Origin: Penicillium oxalicum
Taxonomy: Eukaryota; Ascomycota; Eurotiomycetes; Eurotiales; Aspergillaceae
Reading direction: 5' to 3'
DNA: 64,000 nucleotides
NCBI RefSeq assembly: GCF_001723175.1
Contig: NC_064650.1
Span: 4,154,001 to 4,218,000, forward strand
Position 1 is the first letter of the stretch; every line of letters starts with the position of its first letter. Both the position numbers and the translations under genes were made by a program. Shown one piece after another: positions 44,345 through 54,781 of this stretch. The notes under the pieces are model-generated. The model did not search any database and was not told the origin of the DNA. It saw nothing but the letters and a program-made list of their open reading frames with translations.

Positions 44345-45820
44345 CTAATACCAACCATGGCCTTCCTCACCGAGCTTCTTTCTTTTTGGGTTCATCGAAA
44401 TCACCCGCTGCCCGGGCAGAGTGTCAGCAGTAAATGCCGCCTCAAAGATACTCGCGATTCCACGCTTCGCGTAGTTGGGATGCGCAAAAGAATCGTAATC
44501 GTCTCGCAATCCGTTAATAGAACCCCACTCCGGTCTAGTTGGAGAGGTACCGTCGCCGAGATCGGTCCAGCGGGTGACAACGATAGCCTGTTTGAAGACA
44601 GCTTGTCGGGAACTAGTTGTATCCTCGGCGAGCTTGATCTCGATCAGGTACTCTGAGGGACACTCGGGGCAGCGTCGCATGGGTCGACAGAACCCGCAAA
44701 GCGTCACGAGCGAGTTGGGGTCGAAGCGTGTCCCGCTGATTCGGTCTTTGACCTTGTGTTCCAGATTCTGGAGACCGCCTGTGTTGCGAGGCTTGGGAAT
44801 GTGTTCGAGGGCGCATTTGCAGGCGGGCATGAGCTCGCCGTCGCGCCAGTGGGCACATGCGGAAAAGAAGGGCCAGTAATCCTCGCGGGAATACAAGAGC
44901 ATGCGTTGTGCTGATAGGGTCAGACCCGGTGCAGCAAAGGTTTGACTTACCACACGCATGAGCAGGCGACCGTCGTGGATGTGGAAGCGTGAGGTATGGG
45001 ACCAGCCATCGCGCTCCCAGCGGCGGCCAAGGTCGGCGGGTTGGAGGCCGTATTTGGGTCCGTAACGGTGTGTCCGCATGGCAAGTTGAACAAAGGCAAA
45101 GGGAATGGTACGGCCGTGGGTGATGCGGCTTCGAGGCGGTGGATTAAGCGGGTTAAGTGCATGTGGACAGTTGAAAAGTGGATTGACGACATGGGATGGT
45201 TTCAGGCGCTCGAGGCCTTCTTGCGTCCTTCGATGATATCGTCCGCAGGGGAAGCATAGGAGGTGATGGGGGAGGAGGTGGTCAAGTTTGACCAGGAAGT
45301 TGATCCGGTAGGTGTAATTGTCCGGATCTTGTAACTTGGTGAACGGATCTGTGCCTAGCCGCATGTACAGCGTTCTACTGGCGGACGCTAGGCTTGCCGA
45401 ATCATCCGGATCCAAGAAACTTGCGATACGCTCCCAGAGCTCTGACGGCAGCTTAGCAATATCAGGCTCTCCGGGTTTGCGTTGATCATCGTCCGCCTGT
45501 GCCGGTGAATAGCTGTCATCCGAATCCAGTAGTCCCAGAGAGTGTATCATGGTCGTGTAGTCACGACGTTCACCCAGTTGCGAGTCCAACAGCGCATGGT
45601 CCTGCTGATACTTCATCCGATGGGCCTGGAGAGGCGCCAACTCGGGCATCGGCGGCGGAGGCTCATCAGATTTGGCTAGAGCTGCGATACGCAGATCAGG
45701 AGTTGAACGGTTGCCCACGCTAGATTTACGAAGAGTCTGACGTGACTTCTTCGGACGGAGTGCGTTTTCAAAGAGGCCTCTCAGGCCTGACTTGCGAGGG
45801 CCAGGGCTCTCAATGGGCAT
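44345..45820 (-). CDS. F-box protein
   Basis: Single exon, 491 aa. A basic, Ser-rich N-terminus is followed by an F-box near residues 115-155 (IAKLPSELWERIASFLDPDD and the following SASLASASRTLY), the Skp1-binding module of SCF ubiquitin ligases. The C-terminal part has clustered Cys/His (CAHWRDGELMPACKCALEH, then CGFCRPMRRCPEC) that may bind zinc and form the substrate-recognition region. A GTAAGT inside the frame near 44955 is not used as a donor in my model, because the residues it would remove (VVSQTFAAPG, then QRMLLYSREDY) look conserved in fungal F-box proteins. Target unknown. The start is the first ATG, 127 bp from a CCGCGAG direct-repeat tract. Confidence 0.85.
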   Translation of the reverse strand: MPIESPGPRKSGLRGLFENALRPKKSRQTLRKSSVGNRSTPDLRIAALAKSDEPPPPMPELAPLQAHRMKYQQDHALLDSQLGERRDYTTMIHSLGLLDSDDSYSPAQADDDQRKPGEPDIAKLPSELWERIASFLDPDDSASLASASRTLYMRLGTDPFTKLQDPDNYTYRINFLVKLDHLLPHHLLCFPCGRYHRRTQEGLERLKPSHVVNPLFNCPHALNPLNPPPRSRITHGRTIPFAFVQLAMRTHRYGPKYGLQPADLGRRWERDGWSHTSRFHIHDGRLLMRVVSQTFAAPGLTLSAQRMLLYSREDYWPFFSACAHWRDGELMPACKCALEHIPKPRNTGGLQNLEHKVKDRISGTRFDPNSLVTLCGFCRPMRRCPECPSEYLIEIKLAEDTTSSRQAVFKQAIVVTRWTDLGDGTSPTRPEWGSINGLRDDYDSFAHPNYAKRGIASIFEAAFTADTLPGQRVISMNPKRKKLGEEGHGWY

Positions 45821-46835
45821 CGTGGCGGATTTGATATGACAATGAGTGGAGACTGCGAATATTGAGGATCAGAGTTGGGAAGTGGATGGTTCATGTTCAG
45901 GTGAGCGCTGAGGGATTCTGTTTTCAGTGTTGCACTCTATTATGAGCCGCGAGTCCGCGAGGACCGCGAGGCCCGCGAGCGGGATCGTCATCGCGGAACC
46001 ACGACCCACTTGCGCTTGGCCGAATCAGCCGCAGATGGAATGATGGATGAGGGGGTACCGGTCTTGTTGCTACTGTTGCTCACAGGTAGTACCAACCGAG
46101 GATTCATTTTCAAAGTCTGCTCTCTTTGGCTGGTACATAAGCATCAGTGCTGTCTCCGTTCACCAGCACTAGCCTCCGTTTGCCCTGTCTGGTTCAATTA
46201 GATCCAAAAGTGACTAATGAATCTTGTGGCTCGAACGGCCCGCAGTGGGCCCAGGCTTACTTTTTGCGGCGATTATGCGGCTTCACAGTTAGCTGTTGTC
46301 CACCTGTCCTGGTGTGTTCCTGTACAGTTGTGTTGGAGAGGTGTCAAGTCCTACACCTCAGATGAGCAAAGAGACTGTCGTTACTGTGATGAAAATAAAC
46401 TGGTCCTCACAGCGACCAGGTAACGTGATTGTGCAATGCTCTCCGCCTTTATACGTGACACAAACGTGATGATCGGACGAGTGGTCTGTCACTCACGTTG
46501 ATCTATCAATCTCGCTCAAGGCAGTCTCATGGTAGTACACTTCAATATATGCAAGGAATTTCTCGCAAATTTCTCGCAGTACATCTCAAGGCTGTGAGCT
46601 CTAACCAGAATGCTGCTAATCGAACAAGTTGCCGATTACTTACGTCGGGACCTACCTAACCGGCTTAGGAAGCGTAAGGCCGAGCTTGATAAGAACGGAT
46701 GGCCTTTCTAGGTATACCAGGGGGAATGTTACACGGAATTAGTGATTCAAATTGACAAGACAGGTGCTAGATTACAAGGCACATGGTAGTCCGTTTGGTA
46801 TTACATCATGATCATATCGACCCAATATTGATCGC
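45821..46835. promoter_or_regulatory. F-box gene promoter and sod 3' region
   Basis: About 1 kb between two minus-strand genes. It contains four CCGCGAG direct repeats at 45947-45979. No gene is supported. Confidence 0.5.
45947..45979. repeat. Four direct CCGCGAG repeats
   Basis: CCGCGAG occurs at 45947-45953, 45955-45961, 45964-45970 and 45973-45979, spaced 8 or 9 bp apart, 127-159 bp upstream of the F-box gene start codon. The even spacing is close to one helical turn. Confidence 0.85.
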
Positions 46836-47664
46836 TCAAGTGAAGCGCTTCTCAACCGCCTTCCAGTTGATGACCTCCCAGATGGCCTTGAAGTACTCGG
46901 CCTTGCGGTTCTGGTACTGGAGGCTAGAGTCCAGTCAGTATCACAATCGCTCAGAACTGTCCTTTGCAGAACTTACTAGTAGGCGTGCTCCCAAGCATCA
47001 ACACCGAGGAGGGGCTGGTACTGGCCGACAACGGGGTCCTGGTTGGCGTAGGTGCGGATGCCGATCTGGCCAGTCTGCTTGTCCTTGACGAGCCAGGCCC
47101 AGCCACTGCCCTGAATGCCAGCAAGGGCAGTGTTGAACTTGTTCTTGAACTCATCAAAGCTGCCGTAGGTGCCATCAATGGCCTGGGCGAGAGAGCCCGA
47201 GGGAGGCTCACCACCACCGGCGCTCTTGGGGGCCAGGTTCTCCCAGAAGAGGGAGTGGTTGAGGTGACCACCACCGTTGAAGTTGATCGCAGGCTTCAGA
47301 GCGATCTGTGCGGAGATGTCATTCTTAGCCTGAGCTTCCTGGAGCTGCTCAAGGGCGTTGTTGTAATTGGTGACATAGGTGTTGTGGTGGTTCTTGTGAT
47401 GAATCTCCATGATCTTGCCGGAGATGGAGGGCTCAAGGGCGCCATAGTCGACTTTTGGTGTGGAGGGTCAGTCGACAGGAGTCCATAGCGATGCCTTTGT
47501 TCGCCGTTTTTCCGGGAATGCCGAGGGAATCTTAGCTTACAGGAGAGATCGGGCAGAGTGGCCTTGCCGCGGGCAAAGGTCAAGCCTGCGGCTCCGGACT
47601 TGAAGGAAGCCGAAGCACCCGAGCGCAGGGCAGTACGGGCGGAGTTTGCAAGAAGAGCGGCCAT
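46836..47664 (-). CDS. sodB: Mitochondrial manganese superoxide dismutase
   Basis: Three exons (47664-47541, 47451-46977, 46923-46836; introns 89 and 53 nt) encode 228 aa. The N-terminus has few acidic residues and several Arg, Ser and Ala (MAALLANSARTALRSGASAS), as expected for a mitochondrial presequence. The mature part starts ATLPDLSFDYGALEPSI. Metal ligands are visible: the first His in EIHHKNHHNTYV, His in LNHSLFWENL, and Asp and His in DAWEHAYYLQYQNRKAEY. Gly-Gly-His and Gly-Ser-Gly-Trp context supports Mn rather than Fe. The enzyme converts superoxide to hydrogen peroxide and oxygen in the matrix. Homologues are known fungal allergens. It is divergent from the spp382 gene with 340 bp between starts. 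Confidence 0.95.
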
Positions 47665-48004
47665 TGTGACTTGATTTAATGAGAAAGGGTACACAAGGAG
47701 TCAGGTGTGCGTGTGAGGGGGAAAAGCGGAAGGAGATGTCAATTATGGTTCAGACAAAGTGAAAAGGCTGGGGCAATCGCTAGAAATAGAACCCCGGAGC
47801 TTCGAGCTCTGAAGTAACCGAGCTTAACGTCATCATGTTTTCGTCCGCTCGGTAGTGTATTTTTCCGGGCCGGTATCTCCACGTGAATTTCGCTGCGCTC
47901 TATCTATCGCTCCGTCTAGTGTCTACCCTGCCCGTCGAAGCTGCTGTCAAGCACACTTACCTCTCTCGGTTGGCGCCGACGATAATGGTGGAGGATTGGT
48001 CACC
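47665..48004. promoter_or_regulatory. Divergent sodB/spp382 promoter
   Basis: 340 bp between the two start codons must hold both promoters. A CACGTG lies at 47880-47885. No further motif is assigned. Confidence 0.5.
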
Positions 48005-50320
48005 ATGGAATCTCCATCATCGCATGCTGGACAAAAGCGCAAAATGAACGACATGAGCTCATCTGACGAAGATGAGCGGCCAGCGACGGGATTCCGAGGC
48101 TTCGCGCGAGCCCGCGAGCGCTCCGAATCGCCTCCGAGAATGGGTGGACTAGGCAGCGCTTCACGCAATCCCTGGAATAATATGAACAATGTCGCTACGC
48201 CAGAACCCATCCGAGGGGGAGCGGCTTCTCGTGGCGGAAAGCCCATGGCGGGGAACTCCTTTGCTGCTCGAATGATGGCAAAGATGGGTTACAAGGAGGG
48301 TCAAGGTCTGGGATCTAGTGGTCAGGGTATCGTCAATCCCATCGAAGCCCAGGCGCGACCGCAGGGAGCTGGACTTGGTGCAGTTCGTGAGAAGACCAAG
48401 CAAGCACGCGCTGAGGAGAAACGTGAGGCCGCGCGACGAGGTGAATCAGTCGACGACAGCTCCGACGAAGAGAGACGCGCCCGACGAAAGAAGAAGCACG
48501 ACCGCAAGACCGAGAGCCGCAGTGGCACCGGTACACCGGTACCTCGTCCCAAGCCCAAGTTCCGGACAGCGCGAGAAATTGAGGATGCAATGGAGGGTCT
48601 GGAGGTGCCGAATGTCCTGAAGACCCTGATTGATGCTACTGGGAAAGAACAGCGCGTCTTGACCTCGACCGCCGGTCTCATGGCCACACAAGAATTCGTC
48701 AGCCAGGGGGAATCCGAGGCTCTCAAGATTGCGCGGCGTGCGCGCACAGACCTTGAAGCGTTTGCCGACGAATGGAAGGGCTTGACTGAAAGAAAACGAT
48801 TCATTGAGGATGAGGAAGCTCAGGTCGTCAGCGAACTGGATGCATATCAAGATCGCCTCAATCACTTGACAGGATTGATCGCCGCGGTGGAAGAACTGGA
48901 TATATTTGAGCACGAGGACAGTACCGCATCGAAATTCCACGAAATGACACAAAAGATCGAGGCGATGGAGACCAAGTACCGGGACATCGGCGACGAATAT
49001 CGACTGGCAGAAACAATTGTTGCGGCGATGCACCCCCTCTTCCGGCAGGCCATGGAGGAGTGGGAACCGTTGCGGAATCCCGAGCTTCTCGTGTCAGATC
49101 TCATCCGCCTCCAGCCCATCCTTTCTCGCCGGTCTGAGAATGGTGTCTCTCAACGGTCGTCGACCACTCCCTACGAAACATTAATTTACACACTCTGGCT
49201 GCCTCGAGTCCGCTCGGCACTGCTCAATGACTGGGATGTGTACGACCCGAATGTTGCTACGGCACTGATTGTTGCTTGGAAACCCATCGTGCCGAGCTTT
49301 GTGTACGCCAATCTCATCGACCAAGTCGTAGTTCCGAAACTCGGTAGCGCCCTCAAAAACTGGAGACCCCGAAGCAGTCGACGGCACCCTTCCCAGCAAG
49401 ATGGCAAGTTTCCTTGGTGGTTGTTTACGTGGTTACAATACCTGGGAGACCGACACACCAACCCCACGCAGCCCACGGGCCTCATGTCGGACATGAAGAG
49501 GAAATTCCGGGTCGTCTTAGACACATGGAGTCTACGCCGGGGCCTCGTCAACGGCATCGAACTGTGGCGGGATGCCTTGGGGGGTGAATTCGACACATGT
49601 CTCCGCAACCACCTGTTGCCTCGGTTGGCTCGCCACATTCGGGAAGACTTTATCGTGAACCCGCAGGACCAGGATTTGACCGCTCTTGAAGATGTGCTTC
49701 GGTGGAAAGACTTTTTCAAGCCCAACGTGATGGGCTTGCTATTGGTGGCCGAGTTCTTCCCGAAATGGCATGACATCTTGTACATCTGGCTCACCAATGA
49801 CCCGAACTATGAAGAGGTTGGCGCTTGGTTCACCTGGTGGCAGAGTCAGATCCCCTCGGAGCTGAATGAGCTGGCCATTGTGGAAGAAGAATGGAACAAG
49901 GGCCTGCACACGATGAACCTCGCCGCTGAACTGGGCGATCGGGCTGCTCGTGAGTTGCCGCGTCCAGTCACTCGCGGTCCGGCGTCCACTCCAACCCGAG
50001 TCGAAGCCGAGGCCGAAGCCGCCGCCCGCAAAACGGCTCCTGTACCTCCGGCTCAACCGGCGATTGTGGAAGAAATTGCATTCAAGGATATTGTGGAGAA
50101 TTGGTGTGCCGAACAGGGTCTGATCATGCTCCCCTTACGTGAGGCGCACCCCAAAAATGGGTCTCCTCTGTTCCGCATCACGGCCAGTGCATCTGGCAAA
50201 GGTGGTGTGGTGGCATATCTTCACGGTGAAGTTGTCTGGGTGCAAAACAAGAAGGTCAAGGATCTCTGGGAGCCCATGGGCTTGGAGGACGCTCTGGTTG
50301 AGCGTGCCGAGGGGCGGTAG
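48005..50320 (+). CDS. spp382: G-patch spliceosome-disassembly factor (Spp382/Ntr1, TFIP11 family)
   Basis: Single exon of 771 aa from the ATG at 48005; the frame is open further upstream but has no ATG. An acidic/Ser N-terminus is followed by a G-patch at about residues 82-125 (FAARMMAKMGYKEGQGLG, then Gly repeats). A Lys/Arg-rich stretch near 140-180 follows. The large helical GCFC-type domain spans roughly 230-640 (LYIWLTNDPNYEEVGAWFTW and RLARHIREDFIVNPQDQD are typical). The C-terminus has the conserved FKDIVENWCAEQGLIMLP and LFRITASASGKGGVVAYLHG segments. In yeast Spp382/Ntr1 activates the helicase Prp43 to release the lariat and disassemble spent spliceosomes; human TFIP11 does the same. 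It acts in the nucleus. High confidence. Confidence 0.93.
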   Translation: MESPSSHAGQKRKMNDMSSSDEDERPATGFRGFARARERSESPPRMGGLGSASRNPWNNMNNVATPEPIRGGAASRGGKPMAGNSFAARMMAKMGYKEGQGLGSSGQGIVNPIEAQARPQGAGLGAVREKTKQARAEEKREAARRGESVDDSSDEERRARRKKKHDRKTESRSGTGTPVPRPKPKFRTAREIEDAMEGLEVPNVLKTLIDATGKEQRVLTSTAGLMATQEFVSQGESEALKIARRARTDLEAFADEWKGLTERKRFIEDEEAQVVSELDAYQDRLNHLTGLIAAVEELDIFEHEDSTASKFHEMTQKIEAMETKYRDIGDEYRLAETIVAAMHPLFRQAMEEWEPLRNPELLVSDLIRLQPILSRRSENGVSQRSSTTPYETLIYTLWLPRVRSALLNDWDVYDPNVATALIVAWKPIVPSFVYANLIDQVVVPKLGSALKNWRPRSSRRHPSQQDGKFPWWLFTWLQYLGDRHTNPTQPTGLMSDMKRKFRVVLDTWSLRRGLVNGIELWRDALGGEFDTCLRNHLLPRLARHIREDFIVNPQDQDLTALEDVLRWKDFFKPNVMGLLLVAEFFPKWHDILYIWLTNDPNYEEVGAWFTWWQSQIPSELNELAIVEEEWNKGLHTMNLAAELGDRAARELPRPVTRGPASTPTRVEAEAEAAARKTAPVPPAQPAIVEEIAFKDIVENWCAEQGLIMLPLREAHPKNGSPLFRITASASGKGGVVAYLHGEVVWVQNKKVKDLWEPMGLEDALVERAEGR

Positions 50321-52478
50321 CCATTCTCTCCTGTCTCGTCATGATGGGGAGTACAATAAATTACAGATGCCTTTTTTTTCGTTCGGAGATACCCAATTCA
50401 ATGCTTTCGGATGGAGAAGACGATTTCCTGCCCCTGAGAATCTCGGATAGACGAGGTGTGAGTCTGCTCGCTTCGATACGACACGCGTAATCACATGGCA
50501 TGAACTGCGAGTAAATCGAATGTTGACGGATGAGACCGTCGGAGGGGATACAGAGTTGTTTCCTATTGAATGCGTCTCTGCATCCTCTGCATCCTCTGCC
50601 CCTGGCCTTTCTTCTTTTCTTTTCTTTTTCCCCCCCATCTAGACAAGTGCACTTCAGCGTGAGAGGACATTCTCTTCTCCATTCAAAAGGGAAGACAAGA
50701 TCCCGAGCCAATCGTTGCTGGAGAGTTCGGAGCTGGGATCATCTCCAGACTGTATGTCCGAAGTTCGGCAATAAGTGGAAGACGCCAGCTTCTCCGCCGG
50801 AGATAAAGTGACACGCGCATCGGTCTTTTCCCGTGGAGTAGGCCACGTTGATCCTTGATCCGGAGAGACATGGCCATGGTTGCATGGGTTGGCGGTTGGA
50901 CCATCGTCGAGACCAGGTTTCCCATCAACAAGTGACAGTATGTTGACGTTGATGTAGAAGGAATGTATTCAGTCCTCTCTGAGCCGTGTCTGCGATCTCG
51001 ACCACCTCTCACCGCGGAGCCCAAATTCCATCCTTCTCGCCATTCATCGATATCCTTCTTCATTCAGACGAGGGCCACGGGCAGACACCCGCAGTGCGTG
51101 CAGGTGATTCAGATGCAGGAGGGTCTTCTGCACAATACTACCCTTGACACTATACAGTTCTGTCGGCATGCACCAAAGACCAAGTTCTTCCGCCATGTTC
51201 CGCACTGACAGGAACACCCCTCGGAGCTCCACCTCCGTTTGAGCTGGAGATAGAGAGACGTGTCCGACCGCTCATCCCCGTGGCATATCGGTTTTCCCGG
51301 TCTTGTCCTTGACCCCCGAATCTCTCTCGCATCACTCTTCACTCTGCCCTCTGTCCAATGATGAAATCTGTGACACTTTACTCAAAATGTCAAGTTCATA
51401 GTGTATATTGTAAAGTATATACTATTGAGTAATTTAGGACACAGTCACGAGATCGAGACTCCTTCCAACTTGCACTAACAATTTCCAGATGCTCAGAGAT
51501 CTCGAAAAAAAAAAACAATAGAGTAGCATGGAAGACCCGCTGTGGATTCATGAGGACCTCAAAGGTGGCCAATCATTACAGCAGCAATGGTCAGCAGCTT
51601 ATACTCATCCAATAATCACTCAGTACCCCACTTGTGCGACTCCACCAGAAAGCCGAAATGAGCCACTTCTGATTGGTCACAGCATCCATCTCCTGGCGGC
51701 GCGGGTCGATCAAAATCTCGACGACGTTATTGCTGACGATTGAATCGCTGCTGATTGGACTCGTCGATGTTTCTTTCCAAGATGATCTCCATCGTTTTGT
51801 TTGGTTCTGACGACTTGGGCAGCCCGAAAGGTAAGCTCTGTATGGGGACGGAAACTTTTTGGGTGAAAGAAGGTCGAAGCTTAAAAAGCAGAAGAAAGGC
51901 TACGGAGGGGCAGAGAAAGCTCGCTGGGTCTTCTTTTTTTCTTTGACCAAAGGTTAATTCTCCCTCTCTCTCTCTCTCTCCTCGTTCTTTTTCCCAATCA
52001 TCAGTCTGGGAAGTAAGTGCTTGGAATCAATTGCATCTCTTTGTTACTACTTTCGAGGCTCTTTTCTTTGATCCGGTGCCTAGCTCCACCGACATCGATC
52101 TGCGATTGAAATTCACACCCTCCGCAGAATCTTTGAAAGTTCCCTCTCTTCAACGCCTCTACTGTCACAGTGGTGTCTGGTCCTCTCTTTCACCCTCTGA
52201 GCTTTGCCGCGATCACACCTACTCACTGATCACTTTCTGGCTCCTATTTCTCACCAGAAGACCGGTTGCCTTGTTGCTGAGGCGTATCGCTCTGACGTCA
52301 ACTTTGCCTTGTGGTGGTTCATAGTGATCCAATTTGGAATACTTATCTGGGACGCCTGCTTCAACCAGAGATTCTTGTACTGCCTCTGAGATCTTCCCCA
52401 AAAACAAGCAGACCGTCGCGTCAACAGTAGTACATCATACACTGTTATCACCAGGCTACGACCTATCCATCCTCCATC
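50321..52478. promoter_or_regulatory. Long upstream region of the iron-transporter gene with CCAAT boxes
   Basis: About 2.2 kb with no supported gene. Five CCAAT pentamers lie within about 430 bp: 51569-51573, 51609-51613, 51994-51998 (plus strand) and 51672-51676, 51754-51758 (as ATTGG). A CT-repeat is at about 51963-51980. A GTAAGT near 52014 could start a 5' UTR intron. CCAAT boxes recruit the CBC/HapX complex on iron genes in Aspergillus; the link here is an inference. Confidence 0.55.
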
Positions 52479-53599
52479 ATGGCTCTTCTCTTTCTCAAAA
52501 AAAAGCTCTTCCCGGCCCCAGAACCCAATCAGATCCACAGTAAGTTCCATCACTGCGCTGATTGTGCCTCGAGCTTTTGCGGCAATGTTCCAGTTCCATG
52601 CTCTGATATTGCGACTCTAACCTCTCTGGTCTTCTCTCTCCTTCTAGGCAAGCCTCTCTTGGGTCACATCGACGATGAAGACACCATTCATGGAGACTCA
52701 GATCCCGACCTCGAGTCACAGCGCTCGTATGACACCTTTGGTCGCTGCGTCAGCCAAGATGGATCGACGGGCAGTGGCTCCCAGCGGTCGCGCATCAACC
52801 CGCGCATCATCTCTGATGCCATCCTGGGTCTTTCTGACGGGCTGACCGTTCCTTTTGCCCTGTCGGCAGGTCTGTCCGCCCTTGGCAACACCAAGGTCGT
52901 GGTGTTGGGTGGCCTGGCCGAGCTTGCTGCTGGTGCCATCTCCATGGGACTGGGCGGCTACGTAGGAGCCAAGAGTGAAGCGTAAGTAGAAGACTCCCCG
53001 GCCTCCCAATCTTCCTCATCCAGTCCATTCCACCGTCACGTCCCCATTTCCCCCATGACGAACACCTATATTAACCTTTGCATGGAAATAGTGAATCATA
53101 TGAAGCCACCGTTCGGGAAACAAATGAGCTCATCGACAGTGATCCCTCCGCAACGTACAACATTGTCCGTGACACATTTACACCCTACGGGCTTTCTCCG
53201 ACGGTGATTGATGAGATCACTCGAGACTTGCATGCCTCGCACGAGCGTCTCCGAGAATTTTTGCTGGCCTTTCATCACCGCGAGTCTGAACCCGACTGTA
53301 ACCAGGCGTGGATCAGTGCGCTCACTCTTGCCATTGGGTATTTTGTGGGTGGTTTCATCCCACTGATTCCGTACTTTATTGCCTCGCAAGTGCTGGTGGC
53401 CCTCTACTGGAGTATCGGGGTCATGGGAGTGACCCTGCTGGTCTTTGGCTACGTCAAGACGTGCGTGGTTCGGGGCTGGACCGGACGGGCGAATGTGGTG
53501 GCGGCCATCTGGGGTGGTGTGCAGATGGTCTTTGTCGGAGGCGTTGCGGCGGGGGCAGCCATTGGCTTGGTCCGTCTCATCGACACGGGGAATGCCTGA
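52479..53599 (+). CDS. ccc1: Vacuolar iron transporter Ccc1/VIT1 family
   Basis: Three exons (52479-52539, 52648-52981, 53092-53599; introns 108 and 110 nt) encode 300 aa. The N-terminus is cytosolic and polar. The VIT family core starts at about residue 94 with RIISDAILGLSDGLTVPFAL, then the GLAELAAGAISMGLGGYVG helix with its conserved Met. A charged loop (ESYEATVRETNELI) that holds the metal-binding region in this family follows, then three more hydrophobic segments at the C-terminus (ISALTLAIGYFVGGFIPLIP, VALYWSIGVMGVTLLVFGY, GGVQMVFVGGVAAGAAIGLV). Ccc1 moves Fe(2+), and often Mn(2+), into the vacuole for storage and detoxification; the Aspergillus orthologue is CccA. Both splice joins restore conserved residues. 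High confidence. Confidence 0.93.
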
Positions 53600-54169
53600 T
53601 GCTTGACGGCGGAGAAGACGAGGATGAATATTTCCGACACGATTGCGGACCGCATTTCATGGAGTCACGGGGTCATTTATGATATTGCGCTTTGGTTTTC
53701 TTTTGGGGTTGCCTTGCTGGGTTTCCGACTGCTATGATTTGGGAGAAATGGGCGGGGGATTGCCTAAATGTCTTTCTCAACCGGAGTGCATTCAGCGGGC
53801 GTTTCTTTTCTTTTCTTTTTTTATCCCTCTCTCTTTTCCTTTTTTTCGATGTGAAGCATATCCAACATTCCACACCCCACGACTCTCTTTTCTTCTTATT
53901 CTTCTTCTTCTTCTAGAAAAACCTTTTACACAGCAGACGAATCTATGAATCTACACTGATCGAAATGGTTCTCTTATCAAACAGGATCCTCCATCTAGGC
54001 ATTCAAGCGAGCAATGCCCATTCGTCCATCCCATCTGATCTCTTCACTTCCCTCCAAAGGGCATCCATACCTCCGGAATCCCATAAAAAGACCAAAAACA
54101 ACACAAAAAACAAAAGAAAACCTCCCCAAACCGTGGACAATCCCAAAATCCCCTCCCATCTCCTCCATC
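53600..54169. other. Convergent 3' intergenic region
   Basis: About 570 bp between the ccc1 and DUF4202 stop codons. It has strong T- and C-rich blocks on the plus strand (about 53800-53920) typical of fungal 3' UTRs. No gene is seen. Confidence 0.5.
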
Positions 54170-54781
54170 TCACCCAGCCAACGCTCTCCCCACCAACTCC
54201 CTCCCTTTCTCCGACATTCGAATCTTCAACGCCTCCTCCCTCCCCCTCGCACTCATCTTCCCCCAACTTTTGCGCAAAATCCCCACCATCTTCTCCTCAT
54301 CCCCCAACTGCCCCTCAAACCCATCCAACTGATCATCCAAAAACACCAAACACGCCACATCCTCCAGCGTCTGCGTCTCCGCATCCCCCCGCTTCAAGTC
54401 AGCCTTGCGCACCAGCGCACCGACCCGTTCCGCCTGCGCCGCCGTGTACCCGCTCTCTAGGCAGATCTGCTCGGCCAGAGCGGCCTGGCGCCGCTGGAGC
54501 TCGGTGCGCCAGGCGTGGTAGCCCGGTTTGGTGGCGGGGTAGGTGGTGCGGGGGAGTTCCCAGCGGCGGAGGTGTTGGGCGCGAATGGCGAGGCGGAGGA
54601 GGTCGGAGGCGGAGGGGTCGAGCCGGTCGAGGTAGAAGGTCATTTGTTGGGCGTAGTGGAGTTCATAGGGGATGGTGGTGGGAGAGTCGGGGGAATGAGG
54701 ATTGTTGGTGATGGTGATGGTGGTGGGATCGTCGCGGTGGGCGGCGTCGATTTTGGCGAGGGCGAGCTCGTAGGGCGACAT
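54170..54781 (-). CDS. DUF4202-family protein
   Basis: Intronless, 203 aa. The protein matches the DUF4202 layout: an N-terminal helix (YELALAKIDAAHRDDP), the core PYELHYAQQMTFYLDRLDP followed by LLRLAIRAQHLRRWELPR and KPGYHAWRTELQRRQAA, and a later acidic segment DVACLVFLDDQLDGFE. Conserved Glu, His, Gln, Arg and Trp residues in RAQHLRRW are the family hallmark. DUF4202 occurs in fungi and bacteria. Its biochemical role is unknown to me; the His-rich helical fold loosely recalls HD-type metal hydrolases, but that is speculation. Base composition is GC-rich in the coding part. It lies tail-to-tail with ccc1. Confidence 0.85.
   Translation of the reverse strand: MSPYELALAKIDAAHRDDPTTITITNNPHSPDSPTTIPYELHYAQQMTFYLDRLDPSASDLLRLAIRAQHLRRWELPRTTYPATKPGYHAWRTELQRRQAALAEQICLESGYTAAQAERVGALVRKADLKRGDAETQTLEDVACLVFLDDQLDGFEGQLGDEEKMVGILRKSWGKMSARGREEALKIRMSEKGRELVGRALAG

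Noticed and set aside
44905..44960. Possible 40-69 nt intron in the F-box gene (internal GTAAGT)
   Set aside because: The shortest version shifts the frame, and the longer ones remove residues that look conserved in this F-box family.
46964..47488. 174-codon plus-strand frame across sodB
   Set aside because: A mirror of the Mn-SOD coding exons, with Val/Leu/Gly-rich repetitive composition. The opposite strand has all metal ligands and clean introns.
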